Shown: positions 1-9,050, counted from the first letter of the stretch. The stretch is DNA of 64,000 nucleotides from CAVVEC01 sp963770485 (GCA_963770485.1 CAVYPX010000012.1:186001-250000); one strand, 5' to 3'. A program made the numbers and translations. The notes: a model not told the origin generated them from the sequence alone.

Positions 1-49
1 CATGACACCAGCGTAACCTTGACCCGGAGTACCCGAATTGTTACTGTCC

Positions 50-71
50 GGGCTGGAAGCCCTTTTATTTT
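50..71 (+). terminator. Rho-independent terminator of an upstream gene
   Basis: A GC-rich stem (GGGCT / AGCCC, 3-nt loop) is followed directly by TTTTATTTT. It probably ends a plus-strand gene lying before the window. A stop codon in frame 2 (13-15) could be that gene's end, but too little is visible to name it. Confidence 0.55.
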
Positions 72-128
72 CTGTAGTTAACGGGAAACGAGCTGGGCTG
101 ATCTTTCGCCCTTCGCTCTGGAGGTAAC

Positions 129-1103
129 ATGAAGAAAACAGGACTATTGCTGATTCTGTGCCTGGTGGCTGCGGCGCCTGCCCAGCAATCAACTCCCATG
201 CCCGCGGCGGATGCGGCAGAACTGGTGGCTCCCGCCGGGACCCAGCCCACCACGGCCAGCTTCCCCTTCGAGCGCGTGCAGACGCCGACCAAGATTGACT
301 TGACCTGCGCCGGATTCGTCAGCAAACAACTGCTGCCCAATGCCAATTTCGTGGCGGGCGGATTGCAAACCCCCAATACCACCAAGTACTCCAATGGCGA
401 GTTGGTGTATCTGGCGGGAAAGGGCTACGAGGTTGGCCAGGAATACACGATTGTGCGCGAACTGCGCGATCCCAATCGCTATGAACTGTTCGCCGGCCAG
501 CACGCTCTGCTGAATGCCATGGGCCAGCCCTATTCCGAGTTAGCCAAGGTGCGCATCGTCGATACCCGTAGCCGGATGGCCATTGCGGAAATCGAGGTCA
601 GTTGTGATCCGGTCAATCCCGGCGACATTGCTATTCCCTGGGTGGAAAAAGCACCAATTACCTTCCGTCCTCCGCTGCGCTTTGATCGTTTTCTACCCGC
701 GAATGGAAAAGCCAGCGGTCGGATCGTGATGGCTCGGGATTTTGATTCAGAAGTGGGACCTGGCATGAAAGTCTATATGAACATAGGCTCAAATCAAGGT
801 GTGAAGCCGGGAGACTACTTCCGCGCCGTCCGTTCCTACGAAGCGGACCTGCATGATCCGGTGGATTCGCTCTCCTTCAAGGCCTCCACCAACGAGGATA
901 CGCAGAAGCACCAGGCCTCGATTGACCCCAACTTCTTTACGAAGACCGGCGGGCCCGTCATCCATGTGGCCGATCTGCCGCGCCGAGCCGTCGGCGAAGT
1001 CGTCATCCTTTCCACCACGCCAACCACGAGCACCGGCATGGTCGTATTTGCCAATGAGAGTGTGCACCCGGGCGACGTCGTGGAACTGGATCCGCCCCAG
1101 TAA
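129..1103 (+). CDS. Secreted protein of unknown function
   Basis: 324 aa. It opens with a clear Sec signal peptide (MKK, a hydrophobic run, likely cleavage after residue 18). A GAGGTAAC Shine-Dalgarno sits just before the ATG and fixes the start. The mature part has no motif I can name with confidence. The middle (about residues 95-165) ends in SCDPVNPGD and the C-terminus in VHPGDVVELD; such turn-rich GD segments recall envelope beta-domains of FlgT or LysM-associated proteins, which is only a weak guess. A strong terminator follows 35 bp downstream, so it is probably a single-gene transcript. Confidence 0.75.
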   Translation: MKKTGLLLILCLVAAAPAQQSTPMPAADAAELVAPAGTQPTTASFPFERVQTPTKIDLTCAGFVSKQLLPNANFVAGGLQTPNTTKYSNGELVYLAGKGYEVGQEYTIVRELRDPNRYELFAGQHALLNAMGQPYSELAKVRIVDTRSRMAIAEIEVSCDPVNPGDIAIPWVEKAPITFRPPLRFDRFLPANGKASGRIVMARDFDSEVGPGMKVYMNIGSNQGVKPGDYFRAVRSYEADLHDPVDSLSFKASTNEDTQKHQASIDPNFFTKTGGPVIHVADLPRRAVGEVVILSTTPTTSTGMVVFANESVHPGDVVELDPPQ

Positions 1104-1137
1104 GATTTTCAGAGAAGTTTTGGCCACCGCAGCCGTG

Positions 1138-1177
1138 ATCCGGGGAGGAGCGAACCGCTTCTCCCCGGATTTTTATT
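1138..1177 (+). terminator. Strong rho-independent terminator
   Basis: A nearly perfect hairpin: a 10-bp arm (ATCCGGGGAG / CTCCCCGGAT) is extended by a G.T pair and AGCG/CGCT around a 3-nt loop, followed by TTTTT. It lies 35 bp after the stop of the secreted protein at 129-1103. Confidence 0.85.
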
Positions 1178-1213
1178 GGGCCACCGCTCGGTTTTCGGCG
1201 CCGATGCTGGTGT

Positions 1214-1362
1214 GGGCGGACACTCCTGTCCGCCGCTTTTGACTTTGCTCTTGAGGTTGGGAGCGGTCGCCTACAACCCAGGATTTAGGGTCGGTAGCTG
1301 CACGATTCCCCCGGCGACTGAAAAAAGTCAACGTCAAGGGCGGCGGACAAGAGTGTCCGCCC
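1214..1362. repeat. Palindromic MITE/REP-like element, 23-bp inverted ends
   Basis: Positions 1214-1236 and 1340-1362 are inverted copies matching at 22 of 23 positions, with GGCGGACA / TGTCCGCC cores and about 100 bp between them. The element fills most of the 357-bp gap between two convergent genes. No open frame or other signal is seen in the rest of that gap apart from the terminator at 1138. Confidence 0.7.
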
Positions 1363-1460
1363 TACATGGGCCATTGGACGGGAAATCTACCATCATCTGT
1401 CTGTGACGAATCGAACAATTTGATGTTGTGCCCAGAAGGCGAGCATTTACCACTGTGCGG

Positions 1461-2642
1461 TCAGGCGTGCAGCCAGGTCACTCCGACACCCAGAGCCGCT
1501 CCGCCCAGCACCAGCCACGCCGAGTTCATCCGATAGCACACTAGCAGGAACAGACTCAGCGCCGCCAGAACGAGTGTGGTCCCATCCACCACGGCGGCGC
1601 GGAAAAGTTGCCAGGTCACGACCGTGATCAGGGCCAGCGCCGCAACATTCACTCCATCAAGCATCGCGCCGGCCAGAGCTGACTGGCGCAAGCGAGGCAC
1701 CAGCGGCCCGCTGATCGCAACCAGAAAGAACGCGGGCAGAAAAATCGCGATCGTCGCAACCGCCGCGCCGCGAAAACCTCCCAGCACATATCCGATGAAC
1801 GTCGCCGCAGTGGAGATTGGGCCGGGAGTCACTTGACCCATCGCGATCGCATCGAGCAACTGCCGTTCGCTGATCCAGCCCAGTCTGGCCACCAGGTTGG
1901 ACCGAATCAGCGCCACCAGCACGTAGCCGCCGCCGAAAAGAATGGCGCCGATCTTCAGAAAGACCAGGAAGAGAGCACCAAGACCGAACGGCGTGCCGGC
2001 GCCGAGTCCAGCCCAAAGGCCGCTTCCGGAACCGAGAAAAGCCAGAGCGGACGACGGTTTGCTTTTTTCGCGGGAGCGCGCCCAATGGATGAACCCGGTC
2101 AATAAGCCTCCACCCGCGAGCACGAGGAGTTCATCCACTCGCAGAGCCGTTGCCACCACCGCCAGCGCGCCTACGGCTGCAAGCCAAGTGGTCTTGACTG
2201 CGGTCTTGGCCAGCTTGAAAACTGCCTGCGCAATCACCGCAATCACCACCGGCTTGACTCCGTAGAGCACGCCCGTGACCTGCGGCAGAGATCCAAAGCG
2301 CACGTAAGCCCACGCCAGCGCGGTAACCATGACAGCCGAGGGCAGAATGAAGCTGCCTCCGGCCACCAGCAATCCTGGCCAGCCCGCCTGCATTCGGCCA
2401 AGGTGGATGGCCATCTCGGTCGAGGTTGGTCCAGGGATCAGGTTCGCCGCGCCGATAAAATCAAGAAATTGTTCTCGCGTGAGCCAGCCGCGGCGGGTGA
2501 CAACTTCGTCTTCCATCATGGCAATGTGCGCCGGTGGCCCGCCAAAGGCAATCGCCCCCAGCTTCAGAAAGAGCCAGGCGAGGGTGAGCAGGGACGCGTG
2601 GCTCCCCGTCGCCGGATTCTCACTTGTGGAAGACTCGTGCAA
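1461..2642 (-). CDS. chrA: Chromate transporter, two-domain ChrA type
   Basis: About 393 aa, an inner-membrane CHR-family protein thought to export chromate. Two homologous CHR halves are visible. The first has LKLGAIAFGGPPAH and IPGPTSTEMA; the second has LKIGAILFGGGY and TPGPISTAA. Each half has several hydrophobic helices, as in long-chain ChrA. The frame is open to an ATG at 2711, but the first 23 residues are polar and overlap a promoter-like sequence, so I prefer the TTG at 2642. A start at 2711 remains possible. The gene stands alone and converges with the gene at 129-1103. Substrate is inferred from family only. Confidence 0.88.
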   Translation of the reverse strand: MHESSTSENPATGSHASLLTLAWLFLKLGAIAFGGPPAHIAMMEDEVVTRRGWLTREQFLDFIGAANLIPGPTSTEMAIHLGRMQAGWPGLLVAGGSFILPSAVMVTALAWAYVRFGSLPQVTGVLYGVKPVVIAVIAQAVFKLAKTAVKTTWLAAVGALAVVATALRVDELLVLAGGGLLTGFIHWARSREKSKPSSALAFLGSGSGLWAGLGAGTPFGLGALFLVFLKIGAILFGGGYVLVALIRSNLVARLGWISERQLLDAIAMGQVTPGPISTAATFIGYVLGGFRGAAVATIAIFLPAFFLVAISGPLVPRLRQSALAGAMLDGVNVAALALITVVTWQLFRAAVVDGTTLVLAALSLFLLVCYRMNSAWLVLGGAALGVGVTWLHA

Positions 2643-2672
2643 GGGATTGTCGTGATCCTGATAACCGCACCA

Positions 2673-2704
2673 ATTATAGTGACGATGCGGACGCCACTGT
2701 AAAA
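2673..2704 (-). promoter_or_regulatory. Candidate promoter for chrA
   Basis: On the minus strand TTTACA (2704-2699) is followed after 20 bp by TATAAT (2678-2673). The spacer is longer than ideal. If real, it excludes the ATG at 2711 as the chrA start and supports the TTG at 2642. Confidence 0.35.
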
Positions 2705-2936
2705 ATGTCATTCTGAGCGAGCACGAGCGAATGCGTGCGCGAGTCGAAGAACCCCTCTCATTTCAGCTTTCGGTGATGCCGTGTCAAGGCGTTTGGGCAC
2801 GGCTGCCATGGCCAGCCAAGTCGCGAGCAAAGGGAGAACTCCCCGGAGCATCTTCTTGGACGAAAGATCGTAGGGATCCTTCGACTCGCCCCCGTCCGCG
2901 CGCCGCGGGACTCGGGTTCGCTCAGGATGAGAGGAA
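2703..2936. repeat. Dispersed palindromic repeat (GTCATTC...GGATGA family)
   Basis: This stretch begins TGTCATTCTGAGCGAG and ends CTCAGGATGAG, the inverted signature seen again at 29992-30082 and 43535-43629 and in degenerate form elsewhere. It also holds GTAGGGATCCTTCGACTCG. It fills the gap between chrA and the AMMECR1 gene. I see no gene in it. Confidence 0.5.
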
Positions 2937-3031
2937 CCAAAAACGTGACGAATGAGCCCAGAGAGTCGAGGAAACCCAGGTCTCGAAAAACCGCGAGACC
3001 TGGGGCACCCGCTTATCTTTTAACGACGACC

Positions 3032-3709
3032 TCACTTCCCCTCCCCATCCCCGAACACTTCTGCGGTGAAGGCTTCCAGCGTCGCGCCCTTCTGCCAGGC
3101 GTCCAGCGGCAAGCCCGCCTTGCGGCAGGTTTGTTCGAGGAACGTGACCCGGTCCCATTCATGCTCGACCGGCACTTGCGGAAGCAACAGGCCGCGATGT
3201 CCGTGCTGGCCGACCAGCAGCCCGTGCCGCCCGACTTCCACTTCCTCCGCTTTAATCAGCCGAAGCGGAGAAAGAATACTGAGAGAAACCTCCAGGTCTG
3301 CAACTTCCTCCCGCGTGATCGGGAAGAAGCGCGTGTCTTCGAAAGCGGCCGAGCGCGCCGTCTCGGCTACCGTGCGATAGAGCGAAGCCACAGGGAACAC
3401 GTAGCCGACACAGCCCCGCAGTTCGCGGTGAAAGAAAATCGTGGTAAAAGCGCCGCGGGGTTCGGCCAGGTGCGGCGAAGGCGGATCCAGGGAGATATCA
3501 CGCTTTTCCAGAGCGGACAAAATGGCCTCATGGGCCAGCTTCAACAAGATTCTGCGTTCTTCGAGAGTGTACTCATTCGGAGTGGAACTGACGCTGCTCG
3601 GGCTGTCCTTCACACACACGTCACCACTGCGCACGTCTTTAAGACGCGAATCCGCCGACGGCTCTTCAGGTGGCGGCGACATCGCGCTTCCTCCGCCTGC
3701 TGAGGACAA
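3032..3709 (-). CDS. AMMECR1-domain protein (AmmeMemoRadiSam protein A type)
   Basis: 225 aa. The AMMECR1 fold is recognisable from about residue 45 to the end, including the hallmark RELRGCVGY near residue 97, followed by the conserved AFEDTRF and LEVSLSILSP segments. In many bacteria this family sits beside a Memo protein and a radical SAM enzyme; neither is nearby. Its biochemical role is unsettled. The first 40 residues are low-complexity and overlap the 3' end of pgsA by 44 nt, so the true start may be the internal ATG at 3682. It is probably cotranscribed with pgsA. Confidence 0.85.
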   Translation of the reverse strand: MSSAGGGSAMSPPPEEPSADSRLKDVRSGDVCVKDSPSSVSSTPNEYTLEERRILLKLAHEAILSALEKRDISLDPPSPHLAEPRGAFTTIFFHRELRGCVGYVFPVASLYRTVAETARSAAFEDTRFFPITREEVADLEVSLSILSPLRLIKAEEVEVGRHGLLVGQHGHRGLLLPQVPVEHEWDRVTFLEQTCRKAGLPLDAWQKGATLEAFTAEVFGDGEGK

Positions 3710-4325
3710 AAGCGCGGCGGCGCCGCTTCACAACTTGCCGGTCAATCTTCGACCAAAATGCGATGAAGTAATCTCCGGCCGATACCAGCGATAACACCAC
3801 CATGAACCAGACAGCCAGCCGCGCGATCCATTCCACCGGGAAGAAGTAGGGACCGTAAATCGGCCATTCTTTCCAGCGGTGATCCAGGATGACGGCGACC
3901 ACGGAAACGATTTGCACCAGCATCTTGAACTTGCCCAATTCGCTGGCTTCAATCGCGAATCCTTCTGAAGCCGCGATCGAACGCAATCCGCTCACCAGAA
4001 ACTCGCGGCCGATGATGACGACCGCCATCCACGCCGGAACCAGGCGGGGATTGAACTGCACCAGGCTGATGAACGCCGCGGCAATCAGAAGCTTGTCAGC
4101 CAGCGGATCCAGCAGCACGCCCATGGTGGTGATCTGTCCTCGCTTGCGCGCCAGATAGCCGTCGATGCCGTCGGTGATCGAGGCTGCAATGAATAGCGCC
4201 GAAGCCAGAAGTTCCTTTTCGCCGCCTGTGTTCTGGAAGCGGCTGGTGGACAGGATCCAGATCAGCAGCGGGATGCTGAAAATGCGGGTGAGCGTGATGG
4301 AGTTGGGCAGATTCACCGGGGACAC
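3666..4325 (-). CDS. pgsA: CDP-diacylglycerol--glycerol-3-phosphate 3-phosphatidyltransferase
   Basis: 219 aa, an integral membrane enzyme that makes phosphatidylglycerophosphate, the committed step to phosphatidylglycerol and cardiolipin. The CDP-alcohol phosphotransferase motif is complete: D52-x2-D55-G-x2-A-R60-x8-G69-x3-D73-x3-D77. The N-terminus NLPNSITLTRI is typical of PgsA. Hydrophobic helices fill the rest. The C-terminal basic tail (RRRRAF...RRRKRD) overlaps the following AMMECR1 gene. About 80 bp separate it from the DUF2335 gene upstream on the same strand. Confidence 0.93.
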   Translation of the reverse strand: MSPVNLPNSITLTRIFSIPLLIWILSTSRFQNTGGEKELLASALFIAASITDGIDGYLARKRGQITTMGVLLDPLADKLLIAAAFISLVQFNPRLVPAWMAVVIIGREFLVSGLRSIAASEGFAIEASELGKFKMLVQIVSVVAVILDHRWKEWPIYGPYFFPVEWIARLAVWFMVVLSLVSAGDYFIAFWSKIDRQVVKRRRRAFVLSRRRKRDVAAT

Positions 4326-4405
4326 GAAACGCCGCGTGCGAACGACATCAAATTATCCTCCAGTGGGAACAGTGAAAGCAATGAAGGAAAGGGCAGGGCG
4401 GTGAG

Positions 4406-4855
4406 TTAAGAGTGCGTTGATGGATTGGCAGGAGAGGCCTGCGTTGGTGGGAGTTCTTCCGACTTACTCTTTAGTTCCTTTTTCTGCTCTGATTTCCCAT
4501 ATACAAAAACGCCTACAAGAGCACCAAGAGCGCCGATTATGGCGGTCAAGCCTGTACCGCTCATACCCTTTAGTGATAGCCACACGCCGCCGCAAATCGC
4601 GCTCATCGCAATGATGAACGCGCAGACTAGGCCCCGCTGTTGGGTCGAACTGTTCGATCCTATAACTACTTTTTCTAAATGTTGACGGTGCGCGGATTGT
4701 TCCTCTGCCATGCGGAGTATGCGGTCAGCCGCTCCCGGGAGAATCTGCTCGTACTTAGCCAAGGCTTCTGGCGGCGGCAGGGGGCCAGAATAGGAGATTT
4801 CGATGGCAGCTCGCATCATAGCTGCCGCGGCCTCGCGCCTTTCTTCTGGACTCAC
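4406..4855 (-). CDS. DUF2335 family membrane protein
   Basis: 149 aa. Residues 23-60 carry the DUF2335 signature (SGPLPPPEALAKYEQILPGA, then ADRILRMAEEQSAHR). Two hydrophobic helices (about 75-92 and 100-117) and a basic, polar C-terminus follow. The family is widespread in bacteria and prophages and has no established function. The GTG start overlaps the stop of the upstream 90-aa gene (GTGA), which implies translational coupling. The pair is AT-richer than its neighbours, suggesting transfer. Confidence 0.85.
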   Translation of the reverse strand: MSPEERREAAAAMMRAAIEISYSGPLPPPEALAKYEQILPGAADRILRMAEEQSAHRQHLEKVVIGSNSSTQQRGLVCAFIIAMSAICGGVWLSLKGMSGTGLTAIIGALGALVGVFVYGKSEQKKELKSKSEELPPTQASPANPSTHS

Positions 4856-5124
4856 GGGAAGAAACTCATCTGCTGACCAGCCCCGCAGGGTTCATCGTAG
4901 CGGGCAACGCTGCTGGCCGGCAAGGAGTGCTCAAACGTCTTCATGGCACCAAGAATATCTTGGCCAACTACGCTCCAGTCGCAGAGGAGAGCTTTGTAGT
5001 CTGCCTCATGTTCGGTGCAGCCAGCGTTATACGTATCGTAGACCCCATACAAGTCAAGCACATGAGCAGCGCCAGAGATGAACGTTGGAGTCGCAAAGAG
5101 AAAACCAGACCTAGCGTTTTTCAA
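4852..5124 (-). CDS. Small protein of unknown function coupled to DUF2335
   Basis: 90 aa, not recognised. It is probably soluble: the N-terminal FLFATPTFISGAAHVLDLYG is mildly hydrophobic, and the rest is polar with one clear pattern, CTEHEADYKALLCDWSVVG. Support for it being a gene is its 4-nt GTGA overlap with the DUF2335 gene, a good promoter 106 bp upstream, and base composition shared with its partner. It may act with the DUF2335 protein at the membrane; that is inference from arrangement alone. Confidence 0.6.
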   Translation of the reverse strand: MKNARSGFLFATPTFISGAAHVLDLYGVYDTYNAGCTEHEADYKALLCDWSVVGQDILGAMKTFEHSLPASSVARYDEPCGAGQQMSFFP

Positions 5125-5229
5125 AGTTCCATTCCTCGAACGAGAGATGCTACCACAATGTTAAGATGGCGGGATGTGACGGAAGGGTTCGTCCCCCACT
5201 GGCGACCCCTAGGCATCACCACGGAAAGT

Positions 5230-5258
5230 ACTGTAAATACTTATACTTACAGGGTCAA
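5230..5258 (-). promoter_or_regulatory. Promoter with overlapping palindromic operator
   Basis: On the minus strand TTGACC (5258-5253) and TACAGT (5235-5230) are exactly 17 bp apart, a good sigma-70 promoter facing the 90-aa/DUF2335 pair. The spacer is itself a near-palindrome (CTGTAA at 5231-5236, TTACAG at 5247-5252), the layout expected for a repressor site. Confidence 0.5.
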
Positions 5259-5388
5259 GCGCCTTGTGGTGAATTTCCCCTGCCACTAATTCTCAACTTC
5301 ACAGGCAAGATGCAACTGACCCCGGCCTGTTAGGACACTACCAAAGGCAATGCCGACCGGCAGGCAAGAAATACAGGAGAAACCCTGA

Positions 5389-5736
5389 TCAGTCCCTCTT
5401 GGCGGCTTTGTAGCCCGCCTTCTTGGCCTCATCCTCCGTCATGAACTTGCCATCCTTAGTCTTGCCATACCAGCGTCCACCCTTGTGGTAGACGCCGCTG
5501 TCGAGGTTTACCCACACCTTGTGACTTGCCTTGGCGGCGGCGATATCGGACGCGGATGCGCCGGAGGACGTTCTCGCGGAGGATGCTGGCGTCGGAGCTG
5601 AGTTACTGGCCGGAGCCGCCTGGTTCGTCGAAGCTGCATCTTGCGGATGCGCGAAGGCGACCGGAGAGCACCACACAAACAGCAGCAAGAACGTTGTGGA
5701 CAAAGCGATGCGTCTGACTCGTATACTTCCTCCCAC
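5389..5736 (-). CDS. Small secreted protein, acidobacterial YHKGGRWYG type
   Basis: About 115 aa. A signal peptide (VRRIALSTTFLLLFVWCSPVAFA) is followed by a Ser/Ala/Pro-rich linker. The compact C-terminal domain contains VWVNLDSGVYHKGGRWYGKT and FMTEDEAKKAGYK. I have seen this kind of short domain in Acidobacteriota secreted proteins; its function is unknown. The start is uncertain: GTG at 5736 is the best upstream codon, but a GGGAGGA ribosome site lies just inside it, so a downstream start such as TTG at 5703 is possible. The frame continues upstream only by running over gdhA, which I regard as spurious. Confidence 0.7.
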   Translation of the reverse strand: MGGSIRVRRIALSTTFLLLFVWCSPVAFAHPQDAASTNQAAPASNSAPTPASSARTSSGASASDIAAAKASHKVWVNLDSGVYHKGGRWYGKTKDGKFMTEDEAKKAGYKAAKRD

Positions 5737-5797
5737 GACTGCCGGAGCTTTGCTCCGCCGGACAGCCCAGGGCGGCTGTCCCCACGCGAGCACACTG

Positions 5798-7078
5798 CTA
5801 CGCGTAAATCCCGCGCTGGCGAATGGTGTAGGCAACGCGGTCAATTGCCAGCATGTACGCTGCGATCCGGTTGTTGACATGGTGGGTCTCAGCGTAGCGC
5901 ACGACATCGTCGAAGGCCTCTACCATGATCGTCTCTAACTGTTCGTTGACTACTGACTCCTTCCAGAAATATCCCTGGCGATCCTGCACCCACTCGAAAT
6001 AGGAAGTAGTCACGCCACCGGCATTGCACAAGATGTCAGGAATCACGAACACGTGCTTGTCGGCCAGAATTTCGTCGGCGCTCGCGGTGGTGGGACCATT
6101 GGCCCCCTCGGCCAGAATCTTGCACTTGACCTGGTCGGCGTTGCGGCTGGTGATCTGGTTCTCGGTCGCGGCGGGAATCAGGATGTCGCAATCCGTGATG
6201 AGCAGTTCGGCGGGATCAGCTTTCTCGGCTCCCGGAAATCCAGCTACCGTGCGGTTGCGCTGCCGGTAATCCGAGAGCGCCTTCACGTCAATTCCGTTGC
6301 GGCTATATAAGCTGCCATCTACCTCAATGATGCCGATGATCTTGTAACCCGCCTCCGCCATGAGCAGCGCGGCATTGGAACCCACGTTGCCGAAGCCCTG
6401 CACGATCACCCGTGTCGACTCGCGCGACATCCCCAGCTTCTTGATCGCTTCATCGCACACGATCATGATGCCACGGCCGGTGGCCTCGCGTCGTCCTCGT
6501 GATCCGCCAATGTTGATCGGCTTGCCCGTGACCACGGCGGTCACGGTCTGGCGCATATGCATGGAGTAGGTATCCATCATCCACGCCATGATCTGCTCGT
6601 TGGTGTTGACGTCGGGCGCAGGCACATCTTTCTCCGGGCCAATGAATTCGAACAGCTCCGCCGTGTAGCGCCGGGTCATGCGCTCCAGCTCACCCATGGA
6701 CATTTTGTGCGGATCGCAAATCACGCCGCCTTTGGCGCCGCCGAAAGGAATGTTCACCACCGCACACTTCCAGGTCATCCAGGCGGCCAGAGCGCGGACC
6801 TCGTCCAAAGTTACATCCGGAGCATAGCGAATCCCGCCCTTCGAAGGGCCGCGCGCAATCGAGTGCTGCACCCGGAAACCGGTGAACACCTCAAGCTTGC
6901 CGTTATCCATGGCGACCGGGATGTGTACGGTAATCTCGCGGTTGGGATAGCGCAAGACCTTCCACAGTCCCTCGTCTAGATTGAGCTTGTGCGCGGCCAG
7001 ATCGAAGCGGGCAGCCTGCGCCTCCATGGGGTTGAATTCGCGTTCGATGGAAATGTTGTTCACGGTGGTGGCAGTCAT
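5798..7078 (-). CDS. gdhA: Glutamate dehydrogenase (Glu/Leu/Phe/Val family)
   Basis: 426 aa, cytosolic, interconverting glutamate and 2-oxoglutarate plus ammonia. The dimerisation/catalytic domain shows [15 protein letters not shown] and GGAKGG with the catalytic lysine (K116), followed by the conserved [20 protein letters not shown]. The Rossmann domain has GFGNVGS. Full length for the family. The start at 7078 (ATG) is preceded by GGAGACCGCC. An in-frame extension upstream to 7336 has no domain and reads like intergenic sequence, so it is rejected. Coenzyme preference cannot be read by eye. Confidence 0.95.
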   Translation of the reverse strand: MTATTVNNISIEREFNPMEAQAARFDLAAHKLNLDEGLWKVLRYPNREITVHIPVAMDNGKLEVFTGFRVQHSIARGPSKGGIRYAPDVTLDEVRALAAWMTWKCAVVNIPFGGAKGGVICDPHKMSMGELERMTRRYTAELFEFIGPEKDVPAPDVNTNEQIMAWMMDTYSMHMRQTVTAVVTGKPINIGGSRGRREATGRGIMIVCDEAIKKLGMSRESTRVIVQGFGNVGSNAALLMAEAGYKIIGIIEVDGSLYSRNGIDVKALSDYRQRNRTVAGFPGAEKADPAELLITDCDILIPAATENQITSRNADQVKCKILAEGANGPTTASADEILADKHVFVIPDILCNAGGVTTSYFEWVQDRQGYFWKESVVNEQLETIMVEAFDDVVRYAETHHVNNRIAAYMLAIDRVAYTIRQRGIYA

Positions 7079-7332
7079 GGCGGTCTCCGATGCGCACTCC
7101 GATGCTGAGATGCTGGCCGGCGCCGGGCAGAATTCCGGGTTGGGCTGCAGATTCAGAAGTATAAGCAGGCGCGGGCGGTGAGGCAAGTAAGGGGGGCTGC
7201 GAGCGGCACTTTGCCTGCTTCGATGGGATACGGGCGTCCCCCCTGTACAGCCCGAGCGAAGCTCGGCTCCTCTCGCCGGCCGTCCACGTCCACTCGGGTG
7301 ACAAGTGGGAAACCATGCCGCGCCCGCACCAT

Positions 7333-8703
7333 TCACCCCCTCTTCTTCTTCACCCTCGCTTCCACCGTTCCTTTCGCCAGCCGCGCCGTAATCTCATCCC
7401 CGACCTTCACCTGCGCCACGTCCTTCAACAACTTTCCTGACCCATCAAACACCAGCGCATACCCGCGCTCCAGTATCGCCAACGGAGACAGCGCCTGCAG
7501 CGCCGTATCCATGCGCTCCAGACGAACTTTGCGTTCGAGCAGCAGGTTGCGGAAAGCGGAAATCAGCGCCGTAGCCTGCGCGTCCAAATCTTTCCTCATG
7601 CCTGCGAGGACGCGCCGTACGTCATAATGGCGCACTGCAGCCGACAAAGTCTCAAAACGCCGCCGCTGCTTTTCGATCATGCCGCGCTGGGCCTGCGCCA
7701 GCCGGTGCACCAAATCGTCTAATTTCTGCTGCCGCCGATGAATCCCGTCCATCATGCGGGCGAAAGCGCGGTGCCGGGACAGTTCCGTCAGGTTCTGACG
7801 CGCGATCAGCAGGTGGTAGCGCACCGCCTTTGCCAGCCGCTGGTGTAACCCCTCTAACTGCTCTTCCACTTCCTGACGCGAGCGAATCACCAGCTCCGCT
7901 GCCGCCGACGGCGTAGGCGCGCGCAGGTCAGAAACAAAATCGAGGATGGTGAAGTCGGTTTCGTGGCCGACTGCGGAGATGACCGGAATCGCGGAACCGG
8001 CAACCGTGCGCGCGAGCCCCTCGTGGTTAAACGCAGCCAGATCCTCGGCTGACCCTCCGCCGCGAGCTATGATAATCACGTCCACATTGCGAGTTTTATT
8101 GAAGTAGCGGATACCGGCGCTGACCTCGACGGGCGCGGCTTCTCCCTGAACCTGCGCAGGAAAAATCAGAACGTTCACGCTATAGTGCCGGCGCTGCAGA
8201 ATATTCAGAATGTCGCGCAGCGCCGCCCCTTGTGGCGAGGTCACAATGCCAATTCTGCCGGGGAGCGTCGGGATCGGTTTCTTACGGGCGGAGTCAAACA
8301 GCCCCTCGGCCTCGAGCTTTGCCTTGAGCTGCTCGAACGCGATCTGCAGCGCGCCGGCGCCCTTGGGCTCAAGGTATTCCGCTGAGATTTGCAGTTCCCC
8401 GCGATCTTCATAGATCGTCACCCGTCCGCGCACCACCACCTGCATGCCATTGTCCGGACGGAAACGCAGCAGCCGCGCTGAAGACCGGAACATCACCACG
8501 CGGATCTGAGCGCTTTCGTCCTTCAGCGTGAAATAGAGGTGGCCCGAGTCGTGCGCCCGGAAGTTGGAGATCTCGCCTTCCACCCAGGTATCGCCGTATT
8601 CCCGCTCAACGTGAGTGCGCACAGCCGCGACCAGCGCGCGCACTGTCCACGTGCGGCGGTCCGCGGGCCGGAAGCTGAACCCAAGCTGGTCGGCAGAAGC
8701 CAT
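7333..8703 (-). CDS. xseA: Exodeoxyribonuclease VII large subunit
   Basis: 456 aa, the catalytic subunit of a single-strand DNA exonuclease used in repair. The N-terminal OB-fold carries [20 protein letters not shown] and the conserved [13 protein letters not shown]. The catalytic part shows [25 protein letters not shown] and [11 protein letters not shown], then [13 protein letters not shown] long helical region and the C-terminal [14 protein letters not shown] motif complete it. No xseB is seen next to it. I take ATG 8703 as start; the ATG at 8772 lies in repeat-rich intergenic sequence. Confidence 0.95.
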   Translation of the reverse strand: MASADQLGFSFRPADRRTWTVRALVAAVRTHVEREYGDTWVEGEISNFRAHDSGHLYFTLKDESAQIRVVMFRSSARLLRFRPDNGMQVVVRGRVTIYEDRGELQISAEYLEPKGAGALQIAFEQLKAKLEAEGLFDSARKKPIPTLPGRIGIVTSPQGAALRDILNILQRRHYSVNVLIFPAQVQGEAAPVEVSAGIRYFNKTRNVDVIIIARGGGSAEDLAAFNHEGLARTVAGSAIPVISAVGHETDFTILDFVSDLRAPTPSAAAELVIRSRQEVEEQLEGLHQRLAKAVRYHLLIARQNLTELSRHRAFARMMDGIHRRQQKLDDLVHRLAQAQRGMIEKQRRRFETLSAAVRHYDVRRVLAGMRKDLDAQATALISAFRNLLLERKVRLERMDTALQALSPLAILERGYALVFDGSGKLLKDVAQVKVGDEITARLAKGTVEARVKKKRG

Positions 8704-8730
8704 TATGGGGAAGTGTACCGCAGGAAGGCT

Positions 8731-9050
8731 AGTACTCAGCACGTAGCACTTAGCATTTAGCTTTACCACCATGCCTGGTCAAGACAAGCTGACAGTTGCC
8801 CCCGCTAGAATCTGAGTGCTGAGTGCCGACTGCTTTTTGGGCTGCGCCGCCGGCATGGAATCGCCGCAATGCAGCTGCGAACCAGCGGCATAACTTAGCC
8901 CAGGGAGTGAGCCCTGGGTCAACGTGGATCGAAAGTCACGCCCCGCAGGGCGGGGCTTAGTGCTGAATGCTAAGTGCTAAATGCTGACCGCTGACCGCTG
9001 ACTCCTGACTACTGACTACTGACTACTAACTACTGACTACTGACTGCTAC
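8731..9050. repeat. Degenerate short-motif repeats, inverted across the xseA-DUF2905 gap
   Basis: Positions 8969-9050 are built from imperfect 7-10-bp units (GCTAAGTGCT, GCTGACC, then GACTACT repeated about seven times). The block at 8731-8761 is an inverted version of the GCTAAGTGCTAAATGC units, so the two ends could pair around about 200 bp. The middle contains another copy near 8811-8835. No gene is visible in this 340-bp gap. Confidence 0.65.

Noticed and set aside
5231..5252. LexA (SOS) box upstream of the DUF2335 cassette
   Set aside because: CTGT and ACAG are 14 bp apart instead of the 8 bp of the enterobacterial box; kept only as an unnamed operator candidate.
7079..7336. N-terminal extension of glutamate dehydrogenase
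   Set aside because: The extra 86 codons have no domain, contain intergenic-type palindromes, and a ribosome site sits at the downstream ATG 7078.
8955..9050. Possible CRISPR array
   Set aside because: Units are 7-10 bp, imperfect and contiguous, with no spacers and no cas genes nearby; it is a short-motif repeat.
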